64,000 nt of DNA from Agarilytica sp045430305. Lineage in GTDB: Bacteria; Pseudomonadota; Gammaproteobacteria; Pseudomonadales; Cellvibrionaceae. Made by a program: the position numbers and the translations under genes. The stretch spans positions 1 to 64,000 of the forward strand of contig JAILXW010000002.1 of the NCBI GenBank assembly GCA_045430305.1, read 5' to 3'. Within the stretch, counting starts at the first letter, position 1; every line of letters begins with the position of its first letter. Of the stretch, positions 23,891 through 33,063 are shown piece by piece. The notes beneath the pieces were generated by a model. That model saw only the letters and a list, made by a program, of their open reading frames with translations, ran no database searches and was not told the origin of the DNA.

Positions 23891-24760
23891 CTAACCTTTA
23901 GATGCCTTAGGGTCTAAGGCATCGCGTAAGCCATCGCCTAGAAAATTGAGAGAAAATAAAGTGAGTGATAATGCTAAGCCGGGATAAATTATTAACCAGG
24001 GGTATTCTTCCATGGTTTCTACACCGTTAGAAATGAGCGAGCCCCAAGAGCTTTTCGGTGGTTGAATCCCCAAGCCTAAAAAGCTAAGAAAAGACTCCAA
24101 CAAGATAACACTAGGAATGGTAAGCGTTGTATAAACGATAATTGGGCCAAGTGCGTTGGGGATAAGGTGATGGCGAATTATCTGCCAGCGAGAAAGCCCG
24201 ATAGATACTGCAGCCTCTACAAATTCCTGCTTTTTAAGAGACAGTACTTGTCCGCGTATAATACGGGCCATCGTTAGCCATTCAACCGCGCCAATGGCTA
24301 AAAATAAAAGAAGTAAGCTTCTCCCAAATACAACGGTTAACAATATAATAAAAATAGAAAAGGGAAGCGCATAAAGTATGTCTACTAGGCGCATCATTAT
24401 TGCATCGACTTTACCGCCTAAATAGCCGGCAGTGGCTCCCCACGTAACACCAATTAAAAGTGCAACTGAGGTTGCGATGAGCCCGACGGTAAGAGAAATT
24501 CGGCTTCCATACATTAATCTCGTTAGTTGGTCGCGGCCTAGTGCGTCAGTGCCTAGCCAGTGCTTTGCAGAGGGCGGTGTTGCACCTAAATACAAATCTT
24601 GCGCCTCGTATGAATACGGTGCGATTAAAGGTGTAAGCAAGGATATGATGACTAAAATCAAAATAAATAATAAGCCAAACATTGCGAGTTTATTTTTTCG
24701 CAAGCGGATACTGGCGTCGTGCCAGAGCGAGGAGCCTTGTTCTAATTTTACATCTGTCAT
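23891..24760 (-). CDS. oppC: Oligopeptide ABC transporter permease, OppC-like
   Basis: 289 residues from ATG 24760, which forms a classic ATGA overlap with the stop of the oppB-like gene; a GTG at 24802 has no ribosome binding site. About six transmembrane helices, with the BPD_transp_1 EAA loop 'E-A-A-V-S-I-G-L-S-R-W-Q-I-I-R-H-H-L-I-P' near residue 200. The cytoplasmic N-terminus before the first helix and 'L-G-T-D-A-L-G-R-D' near residue 75 are OppC/DppC hallmarks. It forms the channel with the OppB-like permease. Confidence 0.92.
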   Translation of the reverse strand: MTDVKLEQGSSLWHDASIRLRKNKLAMFGLLFILILVIISLLTPLIAPYSYEAQDLYLGATPPSAKHWLGTDALGRDQLTRLMYGSRISLTVGLIATSVALLIGVTWGATAGYLGGKVDAIMMRLVDILYALPFSIFIILLTVVFGRSLLLLFLAIGAVEWLTMARIIRGQVLSLKKQEFVEAAVSIGLSRWQIIRHHLIPNALGPIIVYTTLTIPSVILLESFLSFLGLGIQPPKSSWGSLISNGVETMEEYPWLIIYPGLALSLTLFSLNFLGDGLRDALDPKASKG

Positions 24761-25692
24761 CGTTGGCTGGAGGCTTGTTTTCGTAGTTTGGGGTTGAGCC
24801 ACACCAAAATAATATCGGCTACCAAATTAAAAACCAAAATCAGTGCGGCGAAGAAAATTGTAATACCTAAAACCATGGTGTAGTCACGATTAAATGCAGC
24901 TTGAATATAGAAGCGGCCTAATCCTGGAATTTGAAATATCGTCTCGACAACAAATGACCCGCCAATCAAGCCGGCAATAGCAGGGCCGAGAAATGTGATA
25001 ACAGGTGTGACTCCACCTCGTAGAGCATGTTTAATCACCACGTCGAACATGTTCAATCCCTTTGCTCTAGCGGTTCGAATATAGTCCATCGATAAGACCT
25101 CCAACATTCCACCGCGTGTGATACGAGCAATATATGCGGCATAAGTGGAGCCAAGTGTGATGGTTGGTAAAATCTTATCGCCGGGGCTGTTACCCCAGCC
25201 AGATACCGGTAGTAGTTCTAACCATATGCCAAATATGAGCACTAATATTGGGCCAAATACAAAGGATGGTAAGCAAATGCCGATCATCGAAATCGACATT
25301 GGTAAGTAATCTTGAATGGTGTTTGGTTTGAGCGAGGCAATAACCCCTACGGGCACGCCTATCATAAGCGCTAGAATTATGGCGTAGAGAGCTAGTTCTA
25401 ACGTAATAGGAAAGCCGGACGCGATCATTTCGTTTACGGAGCGATTTGGGTATTTAAACGAAGGGCCGAAATCCCCTTTTGCGAGTTGTTTCAAATAGTC
25501 CAAATATTGGATATATAGTGGCGCATCTAAGTTGTATCGCGCATTCAAGCTTGCGAGAACTTCTGGCGGCGCCGTTCGGTCTTCATCGAATGGGCCTCCA
25601 GGTGCAGCCCTAACCATGAAAAATGTAATTGTAATTGCCAGTAACAGTACTGGAACAAATTGAGCTAGCCGGTAAAGTATAAAGCTAAACAA
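24757..25692 (-). CDS. oppB: Oligopeptide ABC transporter permease, OppB-like
   Basis: 311 residues with six predicted transmembrane helices. The conserved start 'L-Y-R-L-A-Q-F-V-P-V' then 'P-G-G-P-F', 'R-Y-N-L-D-A-P' and the EAA loop 'R-T-A-R-A-K-G-L' are typical of OppB/DppB permeases. It starts 6 nt after the binding-protein gene and overlaps the next permease by 4 nt, so the operon is tightly coupled. Imports peptides together with the OppC-like permease, the ATPase and the lipoprotein receptor. Confidence 0.93.
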   Translation of the reverse strand: MFSFILYRLAQFVPVLLLAITITFFMVRAAPGGPFDEDRTAPPEVLASLNARYNLDAPLYIQYLDYLKQLAKGDFGPSFKYPNRSVNEMIASGFPITLELALYAIILALMIGVPVGVIASLKPNTIQDYLPMSISMIGICLPSFVFGPILVLIFGIWLELLPVSGWGNSPGDKILPTITLGSTYAAYIARITRGGMLEVLSMDYIRTARAKGLNMFDVVIKHALRGGVTPVITFLGPAIAGLIGGSFVVETIFQIPGLGRFYIQAAFNRDYTMVLGITIFFAALILVFNLVADIILVWLNPKLRKQASSQR

Positions 25693-25697
25693 TGGGT

Positions 25698-27323
25698 CTA
25701 TTCCGCATTTATCAAAGACATAAACTTGTAGGGTTTTCTGTCGAGTATGTTGTGATAAATTCCTTGAACAGACTCTGTCACTAGGTGTTTTGATGTGTAT
25801 GTATATATTGGAATAATAGGGACCTCATTTACTAAAATTGTCTCTGCCTCTTGAAAGTAACGATATCGTTCTTCTTCAGTGCCTGCTTTAGCCGCAAGTT
25901 GAATAAGTTCATCATAACGTTCGTTTGCCCACCCCGTTTTGTTGTTGCCACCGTTAGTGACAAACATGTCTAAAAAGGTATTCGGGTCAAAATAATCGCC
26001 TATCCAAGAGGCGCGAGAGACCTGGTAGTTCATTGTGCGTTCGGTGTCTAAGTAGACTTTCCATTCTTGATTGTGAAGCACGATGTCTATATTCAAGGTG
26101 TTTTTCCACATCTGCTGAATCGCCAGCGCAATTTTTTTGTGGCCTTCATTGGTGTTGTACAACAGCTCAATCGGTTCGAAGCCTTCGCCGTTTGGATAGC
26201 CCGCTTCGGCCAAGAGTTGGATTGCTTTTTCAGGGTTAAACTCGATTTTTGCTTTTGCAATGAACCCGTTTTTCGTAGGGGGCGTTAAATTATAGGCTGG
26301 GGTTTCACCAGCTTTGGTTACCCTTTCTGTAAGGGTTTTCCTGTCGATAGACATAGCGAGTGCTTGCCTTACACGAACATCCTGTAGTTGGGGGTGGGTC
26401 GTGTTTATACGATAAAAGTATGTGCCGTAGTAGGGGCTTAAGTTGAGTTCCGGCGCATTTTTTTGTTTATAGATTTCAACCTTTTCGGGTGGAACAGTTT
26501 CTGTGTAATGGAGCTGTCCAGATCTAAACATGCGTTCTTCGGTTATGGTGCTTTCAACGGGGTGGAAGTGAATTTCGTTGAGTGAAACGTTGCTAATGTC
26601 CCAGTAATGTTCATTTTTCTCGACGGAGAAGACCTGATTCGGGACCCATTCTTTTATTTTGAATGCTCCGTTACCGACAAAATTTTCGGCCCTTGTCCAG
26701 TCAGTGCCTCGATCATCAATGTTACCAAATTTTTCAACCGTTCCTTTATGAACTGGGTAAAGGCTGTGGTGGTCGAGCAACTTTAAAAAGTAGGGGGTTT
26801 TATGTTCGAGAACTACCTGCAGAGTGTTGTCATTCAATGCAGTAGCACCTACTTCTGAAAAATCGCTAACCTCGCCTTTGTGAAATCTTTCTGCATTCTT
26901 TAATACATACAGAGAGTAGGCGTATTGGTTTCCTAGTGCGGGCATTAATGCGCGTTTCCAGGAGTATACAAAATCATTTGCAGTTACGGGTTCGCCATTA
27001 GACCAGGCAGCGTTTTTACGGATGGTAAAGGTATAGGTTAGGCCATCTTCAGTGCTGGTCCATGATTCAGCAACTGCAGGCATGGGCTCCAATGTTTCTG
27101 GATTTAGGCTAACGAGGGGCTCAAAAATAGCATGCTGAATATGGTATTCGGGCATGCCGGTTGTTGTGTGAGGGTCAATGTCTGAGGGTTCAGTTCCATT
27201 ACCTTTATGAAATATGCCAAGTTCATTTCCTATCTCGACAGGTGTTTTACTTTTCTCGCTGCAGGCGAACAGTAGGCTGCAGCTAAATAGCAGAGCAACG
27301 ATGTTACCAAATTTAATTTTCAT
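25698..27323 (-). CDS. oppA: Oligopeptide-binding lipoprotein, OppA-like (SBP family 5)
   Basis: 541 residues. The signal peptide ends in lipobox Leu-Phe-Ala-Cys (Cys21), so here the binding protein is membrane-anchored although the organism is Gram-negative. 'E-P-S-D-I-D-P-H-T-T-T-G' and 'E-S-W-T-S-T-E-D-G-L-T-Y-T-F-T-I-R' are the SBP_bac_5 hallmarks, and 'R-K-A-L-A-M-S-I-D-R'-like 'V-R-Q-A-L-A-M-S-I-D-R' is also present. Closest in feel to E. coli OppA/MppA. Delivers peptides to the permeases encoded just downstream; preceded by only 3 nt by the peptidase gene. Confidence 0.93.
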   Translation of the reverse strand: MKIKFGNIVALLFSCSLLFACSEKSKTPVEIGNELGIFHKGNGTEPSDIDPHTTTGMPEYHIQHAIFEPLVSLNPETLEPMPAVAESWTSTEDGLTYTFTIRKNAAWSNGEPVTANDFVYSWKRALMPALGNQYAYSLYVLKNAERFHKGEVSDFSEVGATALNDNTLQVVLEHKTPYFLKLLDHHSLYPVHKGTVEKFGNIDDRGTDWTRAENFVGNGAFKIKEWVPNQVFSVEKNEHYWDISNVSLNEIHFHPVESTITEERMFRSGQLHYTETVPPEKVEIYKQKNAPELNLSPYYGTYFYRINTTHPQLQDVRVRQALAMSIDRKTLTERVTKAGETPAYNLTPPTKNGFIAKAKIEFNPEKAIQLLAEAGYPNGEGFEPIELLYNTNEGHKKIALAIQQMWKNTLNIDIVLHNQEWKVYLDTERTMNYQVSRASWIGDYFDPNTFLDMFVTNGGNNKTGWANERYDELIQLAAKAGTEEERYRYFQEAETILVNEVPIIPIYTYTSKHLVTESVQGIYHNILDRKPYKFMSLINAE

Positions 27324-27326
27324 TAT

Positions 27327-29393
27327 TTACTCGCTTACTTTTAATTCGTTTGCAAACGCATCAAAGTTGTAGTCCCTTTCGAGAAAATCTTTGACTAAAT
27401 CTTTCGCATCTTTTGAGCCACCAGCGCCAAGTACTTTAAGGCGGTATTTGTCAGCAACTTCTCGATTTCGTAAGCCCGATTTTTTGAACTCAGTAAACAT
27501 GTCAGAAGCAATTACCAGTGACCACATATAGGTGTAGTAAACGGCGGAATAACCGTAGAGGTGACCAAAGCTGTGATGGAAATAGGTGTCGTCTACATAG
27601 TCGAAGTTTGAATAGAGTGGTTTTAAAGTTTTTAACATTTTAATCGTATCTAGTGTGGCAGGATCGCGATTATAAAAATTAAGGGCGATTGCAGCGTAAT
27701 ACATTTGGTGCTTCGTGAATACGCCTTTGCCGTAGTTGCGAGCTTCATTCATTTTTTTAATCAGCTCATCGGGTATGACTTCACCTTTGGCGTTTGTAGC
27801 GAAAGTTTTTAGCGTGTCTGCATCCCAAACCCATTCTTCTAGCATTTGTGATGGTGCTTCAACAAAGTCGCGTTCCGTACTTGTGCCTGCATTTGCGAGC
27901 CATTTTCCGTGCCCTCCAAATTGGCCGTGCAATAAATGACCAAACTCATGTAGCAAAGTCTCTACAGCCGAATGTTCCATTAGTTCGGTGTCAGATTTTT
28001 CGCCTGGGAAGTTACAAACCAGTACATGGATGGGGAGTTGCTTTCCCCTTACGCCTTCTTGAATACTAAAAGCAGCTGCGTGTTTATACTTTCCTTCGCG
28101 AGGGTGCATATCCAAATAGAAACGGCCAATTACTTTGTTGTTATCGATTAGCTCGTAAGCTTCAACACTTGGGTGCCAGGCGTCGGTTTCCCAGGGCTGA
28201 ATTTTCACGTTAAACATTTCTTCAACAAGGTCAAACACGCCTTGCTTGACCTTCCCATACTGGAAATATTGCCTCACTTCTTGGGCATCTAATTGGTATT
28301 TCTCTTTTCTAATAAGGTTTTGTAAGTAGGTTTTTTGCCAGTCACCCACGGTTGATGCGTCTTTGTTGATTTGTTGTTGGCGAAGCAGTAGCTCTTGATA
28401 CTCTTGTTCGGCTTTGTCGTGCGCCACTTCATTGATCTTATTAATAAAATTTTCTGCGTTTTCGGGGTTTTCAATCATGAGTGGTTCCATGATGTATTCC
28501 GCGTAATTTTTGTAACCTAAGGTCTGAGCTAATTTATATCGTTTTTTAAGCAAAGCCATTAATACGTCTTCATTTTTTGGATGACCGCGCTGTTTAAATG
28601 ATTTGTACAATGAAAGACGCAAATCATCGTCGTGTGAATACTGTTGGATGGGGTAGTAGTCAGGATAGTTAGTGGTAACTACAATTTTTCCATCTTCATT
28701 CGGAGGATGCTTTTCAATAAAGTCTTGCGGCATTCCGCTGAGCTGTGAGGCTGATTCGAGTTCAAGAGTGTGAACGTCGTCACGCGTGTTTTTTTGAAAG
28801 GTTTGGCCGAGTTCTAAGATCTCATCATTGAGTTTTTTTACTGTGAGGCGCTGTTCTTCAGGAAGGTTTACACCGGCCCGGCGTAGATCGCGAAGTGTAT
28901 TTTCTACGTAGCGTTTATCTGTGAAGTTAAACTCTTTTGTGTCTATTGCTGCAAGCTGGTCGTAAATTGACCGAGATAAGCTAATGTTGCTAACCAATGC
29001 AACGAAGTGTTTCTGGCATTCTTCAGCTGCGTTCCTAACTTCTTCTTTGGGGTGCACATTGCTGTATAGGCTGCCTTTCCCTAAATTATTGTCTAATTCA
29101 ATATCTAAACGGTTTACGGCGTCTAGGAACGTGTCAGAAGATGCGGTGAATTCGCCCTTCTCCAGCCCCTTAAAAAGAGCATCTGCGTTCTGGTAGTTCA
29201 GTTTGCATTTCTGGATGTAATCTTGGGCCGTGGAATCGCTAAATACTTTCCAGGCTCTAGCGGCGTTCTTATCACTGGTTTTCGGTTTCTCGGACGCTTG
29301 GTCTGAGCAGGCATTTAGGGTTAAAGCAAAGGAAATTAGCGTGAAATAGCGGAAAATTGAAGGTATTGAACTGGTGTGTAAGGATAGCGCCAT
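27327..29393 (-). CDS. Lipoprotein M3-family oligopeptidase
   Basis: 688 residues, the size of thimet/Dcp-type M3 metallopeptidases. The zinc motif 'L-L-H-E-F-G-H-L-L-H-G' is at about residues 480-490 (His482, Glu483, His486) with the third ligand Glu in 'E-A-P-S-Q-M-L-E-E-W' about 30 residues on. The family's C-terminal Tyr is in 'H-S-F-G-H-L-Y-G-Y-S-A-V-Y-Y'. Unlike most M3 enzymes it carries a lipoprotein signal (lipobox Leu-Asn-Ala-Cys), so it should face the periplasm or outer membrane. First gene of the peptidase-opp operon: it probably shortens peptides before import. Strong case for activity. Confidence 0.93.
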   Translation of the reverse strand: MALSLHTSSIPSIFRYFTLISFALTLNACSDQASEKPKTSDKNAARAWKVFSDSTAQDYIQKCKLNYQNADALFKGLEKGEFTASSDTFLDAVNRLDIELDNNLGKGSLYSNVHPKEEVRNAAEECQKHFVALVSNISLSRSIYDQLAAIDTKEFNFTDKRYVENTLRDLRRAGVNLPEEQRLTVKKLNDEILELGQTFQKNTRDDVHTLELESASQLSGMPQDFIEKHPPNEDGKIVVTTNYPDYYPIQQYSHDDDLRLSLYKSFKQRGHPKNEDVLMALLKKRYKLAQTLGYKNYAEYIMEPLMIENPENAENFINKINEVAHDKAEQEYQELLLRQQQINKDASTVGDWQKTYLQNLIRKEKYQLDAQEVRQYFQYGKVKQGVFDLVEEMFNVKIQPWETDAWHPSVEAYELIDNNKVIGRFYLDMHPREGKYKHAAAFSIQEGVRGKQLPIHVLVCNFPGEKSDTELMEHSAVETLLHEFGHLLHGQFGGHGKWLANAGTSTERDFVEAPSQMLEEWVWDADTLKTFATNAKGEVIPDELIKKMNEARNYGKGVFTKHQMYYAAIALNFYNRDPATLDTIKMLKTLKPLYSNFDYVDDTYFHHSFGHLYGYSAVYYTYMWSLVIASDMFTEFKKSGLRNREVADKYRLKVLGAGGSKDAKDLVKDFLERDYNFDAFANELKVSE

Positions 29394-29508
29394 GAGTTTG
29401 AACCGTATTACTCATCAAATGTGAGCATTGAAATTGATTTTGCACAAGCTTGAAGATTGAATCAAGTTTAGAGGGTATGGAGCGAGAGTCTAGTTAGATA
29501 CTATACCT

Positions 29509-30522
29509 TCACTCGGGGTTCCGCTTGAAATAGAGCGATTTGCTCGCTTCTGGAGCGGTATCCTCTAGCATCAGTTTTTGCTGAGGATGTGTGGTTTCTG
29601 TTGCGACCAAAGGGGTGTCGTTGTCGCAGCCGTTACCGAGTTCTACGCGATTTTTACCACGTGCTTTGGAGGTATAAACGGCGCTGTCAGCGCGTTGGCG
29701 GAGGGTTTTGATGGTATCGCCCTTTTGATAAAGAGCAATGCCGAGCGAAGCTGTGAACTTCGGTACTAAGATCTGTTTGTGATTGGCAAAAGCGAGCCGC
29801 ACGCGCTCTGCGTAGGCCTTGGCTGTATCGAGGTCGGTGTTAGGCAGTAAAATTTCGAATTCTTCCCCGCCCAAACGTGCAACGATATCGGTCTGGCGCG
29901 TATTTTTTCTCAGTAAGCCTGCAATGATGCGTAAGACGTCGTCTCCGATGCCGTGGCCATATTTGTCGTTGATCCATTTAAAATCATCTAGATCGAGCAT
30001 GATGAGTGCGATTTTGGGTGTTGTCCTACCTTTTAAAAAGAGTAACTTCTCAAACGCTTGTTCAAGGTAATGGCGGTTGTATAGGCCGGTGAGTTTGTCA
30101 GTCATGCTTAAGTAGTAGGTCTGCATGATCCAGCGTGTTAGCGAATAAACGATAAGCAGTTCGCCAATAAGTGCAAGACCATCGCCTACAGCTGACCAGT
30201 GCAATATATCGACCGCTAGCACTTCATCGAGACAATCTGTGGCACCTCCGGCCTGAGTAAAAAATAAGCCCAAAAGCAGGGCTGTTTTGATGTATTTATT
30301 TAGTTTGATGAAGCTCACGACAAAAAACATAAACAGAGCAACGACAACAGAGCCACATTCAAAGAGAACGTCGAGGGTGTCAATGTTTTGGGCGAGTGTG
30401 CCAGTAGAAAACAGAAGCACTATATATATAGTGAGGAGCGCCAAATTTGTAAGCGAGGCGTAAACTCCGAAATAGATGTTTCGGGAAAGAGAGGTTGAAA
30501 TGTCATTTGTAGGTGTTGGCAT
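29509..30522 (-). CDS. Membrane diguanylate cyclase
   Basis: 337 residues. About five to six transmembrane helices in residues 15-135 form the sensor, followed by a GGDEF domain beginning 'L-T-G-L-Y-N-R-H-Y-L'. The catalytic loop 'R-L-G-G-E-E-F' is intact and the inhibitory I-site Arg-Gln-Thr-Asp lies five residues upstream, so this should be an active, product-inhibited enzyme making c-di-GMP. A short Thr/Pro-rich tail follows. In contrast to the two degenerate GGDEF proteins in this window, it looks functional. Monocistronic; about 115 nt separate its stop from the peptidase start. Confidence 0.93.
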   Translation of the reverse strand: MPTPTNDISTSLSRNIYFGVYASLTNLALLTIYIVLLFSTGTLAQNIDTLDVLFECGSVVVALFMFFVVSFIKLNKYIKTALLLGLFFTQAGGATDCLDEVLAVDILHWSAVGDGLALIGELLIVYSLTRWIMQTYYLSMTDKLTGLYNRHYLEQAFEKLLFLKGRTTPKIALIMLDLDDFKWINDKYGHGIGDDVLRIIAGLLRKNTRQTDIVARLGGEEFEILLPNTDLDTAKAYAERVRLAFANHKQILVPKFTASLGIALYQKGDTIKTLRQRADSAVYTSKARGKNRVELGNGCDNDTPLVATETTHPQQKLMLEDTAPEASKSLYFKRNPE

Positions 30523-30835
30523 AATGCTAAAATGCTACAGCTGCATATTTCAGTTTATTGTTATGTTGAATGGCTTTCTTCCGTTGCGATGTATGTGTAC
30601 ACGTTTACGTTCAAGGGTGAAGACGAAAACGATAAGCCTCTATTTGGTGTTCTATACCGCTTAATCAGACGTGGAGGAGGCACCCCAGCCCTTTTGTATC
30701 GCAATGGGCCTTTCGATAACGCTGAAATCAGTGTAACAAAAATGCCACAGAAAAAAGTTGAATCATGCGTTTTACAAAACTTTTTTTAGCGCATTTTTTT
30801 ATATGACGGTTGTCATTAAACGCTAGTGAAAAAAT
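30523..30835. other. Intergenic stretch without identifiable gene
   Basis: Open frames here are antisense or out of pattern and have no ribosome binding site. The right part is AT-rich (runs of T near 30780). It presumably contains the diguanylate cyclase promoter; I see no terminator hairpin after cmoM. Confidence 0.4.
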
Positions 30836-31612
30836 CTATATTTTTTTTGCCAAAATATGAATATAGCGCCCAAGTGAACGGTAAGGTTCAATTTTGGAGT
30901 ATTGCAGTTCCATTTCGATTAGAGCCTCGGGGTGTCGATTGCGTACGGCTTGGTCGTTAATGTAATCGTGGAATACACGAATACCGCTGTACTCTAGTAC
31001 TTCAAATTGGTTTTCTTTGCACCACGTAAGCACTGTTTCAATAGAAAGGGGGTTGATTGGCGTGAGGCTGCCCTCCATACCAACAAAGTTGTTAGATGCG
31101 ACTTTACGGTAATTGCCGCGTACTAAGTTTCTAAATACAAGAGAGTTGATGTTGAAAAATGCCAAAGAAAGCATGCCGTCTTTTTTTAGGCAGTCTCGTA
31201 AGTATGGGATCGCAAGTTCTGGCTCGGCCAGCCATTCAAGTACCGCATGGCAAATAACAATGTCGGCCTGCTGGCGGTAATGTTCTTTTAAGGCTTGAAG
31301 AGGGCTATGTACAAACTCTACCGACGATAGGTTTTTTTCGGCCGCTTTTGCTTTGGCGACGGCTAACATTTTTTCAGAAATATCATTAATACAAAGCTTA
31401 TGGCCGTGTTCTGCTAGAGAAAGTGAAAACTGTGCCTGTCCGCCGCCCACGTCCAGAATTTCTAAGGTCTCTTTTTCAATATAGGGTTTAAAGTCGCGCT
31501 CTAATACTGCAAGCCGTATTTTCCCTTTCAGTTTGCCGTATACATTGTCTTTGAAGCGATCGACCAAGGCGTCAAAGTTTAGGTCTTGAGAAGTGTCGTA
31601 AGGCTTGGGCAT
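30836..31612 (-). CDS. cmoM: tRNA 5-carboxymethoxyuridine methyltransferase
   Basis: 258 residues, the length of CmoM/SmtA. The class I SAM-binding motif is 'I-L-D-V-G-G-G-Q-A-Q-F-S' (about residues 52-63); 'C-H-A-V-L-E-W-L' and the late 'Y-S-G-I-R-V-F-H-D-Y' are characteristic of CmoM, which methylates cmo5U34 of tRNA to mcmo5U. The N-terminal 'D-R-F-K-D-N-V-Y-G-x-x-K-G' is also diagnostic. Divergent from rimO, 85 nt apart, so both translation-related genes may share a promoter region. Known E. coli SmtA neighbours (mukFEB) are absent. Confidence 0.9.
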   Translation of the reverse strand: MPKPYDTSQDLNFDALVDRFKDNVYGKLKGKIRLAVLERDFKPYIEKETLEILDVGGGQAQFSLSLAEHGHKLCINDISEKMLAVAKAKAAEKNLSSVEFVHSPLQALKEHYRQQADIVICHAVLEWLAEPELAIPYLRDCLKKDGMLSLAFFNINSLVFRNLVRGNYRKVASNNFVGMEGSLTPINPLSIETVLTWCKENQFEVLEYSGIRVFHDYINDQAVRNRHPEALIEMELQYSKIEPYRSLGRYIHILAKKI

Positions 31613-31697
31613 AAAATCGTAGTGGCTGGGCAGATGAACTTTGTTGGGTGAAGGCGTAAACTACGCGGCTTTGTAACGATAAACACAGGTATTGTAC

Positions 31698-33044
31698 ATG
31701 AGAGACAAGCAACCGACGGTAGGTTTCGTCAGCTTGGGCTGCCCAAAGGCTTTGGTTGATTCTGAGCGCATTCTTACCCAGCTTAAGCTCGACGGTTATC
31801 AAGTATCGCCCAGCTACGAAGGCGCTGACGTGGTGGTTGTGAATACTTGTGGGTTCATAGATAGCGCTAAACAAGAGTCAATGGATGCTATCAATGAAGC
31901 AATACAAGAAAATGGAAAGGTCATTGTTACCGGTTGCATGGGTAAAGGCAGCGATGCTGAGGCAATTAAAGCCGCTAACCCCGATGTCTTAAGCGTGAGT
32001 GGCCCGGCTGATTACGAGGCGGTGTTGGGCGCTGTGCATGAATATGTTCCATCCACTATTGAGCTCAAGCGGGCAGAAGATCACAACCCTCATATAGACC
32101 TGGTGCCGCCTCAAGGTATTAAATTAACACCTCAGCACTACGCATATTTAAAGATTTCTGAAGGGTGTAACCACCGCTGTACGTTTTGCATTATTCCCGC
32201 TATGCGCGGCGATTTGGTGAGTCGCCCACTCGCTGAGGTGGTAGACGAAGCTAAAAAACTGGGTGAGTCGGGTGTGCGCGAATTATTGGTTATTTCGCAA
32301 GACACCAGTGCCTACGGTATAGACCTTAAATACAAGCTCGATTTTGTTGACGGTCAGGCCTATGAAACCCGCATGCAAGATTTAGCCGTTGCCCTAGGTG
32401 AATTGGGTGTTTGGGTGCGCCTACATTATGTTTACCCCTACCCCCATGTCGATAAAGTGATTCCTCTAATGGCAGAAGGAAAAGTGCTGCCATATTTAGA
32501 CATCCCTTTTCAGCATGCTAGTCCACGCGTACTGAAATTGATGAAGCGCCCAGGCAACCAAGTTAAAGTCTTGGAGCGCATCAAAGCCTGGCGAGAGATC
32601 TGCCCAGAGTTAGTGATTCGCTCTACTTTTATCGTTGGTTTTCCTGGTGAAACCGAAGAAGATTTTCAAATGTTGTTAGATTGGTTGGAAGAAGCGCAGC
32701 TCGATCGTGTGGGTTGCTTTCAGTATTCTCCGGTTGAGGGTGCCACTGCTAATGAACTCGGCGAGCATGTGCCCGATGACATTAAGCAAGCGCGTTGGGA
32801 AGCCTTTATGGAAAAGCAGCAAGCGATATCGACGGAAAGGTTACGCAAAAAAATTGGGTTAACCATGCCGGTGCTGATTGATGAGGTTGATGACGAAGGG
32901 GCAGTAGGAAGAACAAAGGGCGACGCGCCAGAAATTGACGGCGTGGTATATTTGAATGATGAATTTGATGTGCAGCCGGGCGATATCATCGATGTGAAAA
33001 TCACCCACTCTGATGAGTACGACCTTTGGGGTGATAAGGTTTAG
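31698..33044 (+). CDS. rimO: Ribosomal protein S12 methylthiotransferase RimO
   Basis: 448 residues from ATG 31698 (a TTG two codons earlier is less likely). The N-terminal UPF0004 domain has 'S-L-G-C-P-K-A-L-V-D-S-E' and 'N-T-C-G-F-I' (cluster Cys residues). The radical SAM motif 'C-N-H-R-C-T-F-C' is near residue 153 and a C-terminal TRAM domain follows. 'C-P-K-A/N-x-V-D-S-E' is the RimO signature that distinguishes it from MiaB. Two [4Fe-4S] clusters add a methylthio group to Asp of ribosomal protein S12. Ends 19 nt before the oxygenase gene. Confidence 0.95.
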   Translation: MRDKQPTVGFVSLGCPKALVDSERILTQLKLDGYQVSPSYEGADVVVVNTCGFIDSAKQESMDAINEAIQENGKVIVTGCMGKGSDAEAIKAANPDVLSVSGPADYEAVLGAVHEYVPSTIELKRAEDHNPHIDLVPPQGIKLTPQHYAYLKISEGCNHRCTFCIIPAMRGDLVSRPLAEVVDEAKKLGESGVRELLVISQDTSAYGIDLKYKLDFVDGQAYETRMQDLAVALGELGVWVRLHYVYPYPHVDKVIPLMAEGKVLPYLDIPFQHASPRVLKLMKRPGNQVKVLERIKAWREICPELVIRSTFIVGFPGETEEDFQMLLDWLEEAQLDRVGCFQYSPVEGATANELGEHVPDDIKQARWEAFMEKQQAISTERLRKKIGLTMPVLIDEVDDEGAVGRTKGDAPEIDGVVYLNDEFDVQPGDIIDVKITHSDEYDLWGDKV

Positions 33045-33063
33045 TCATCTTGGCTTTTCTAGT

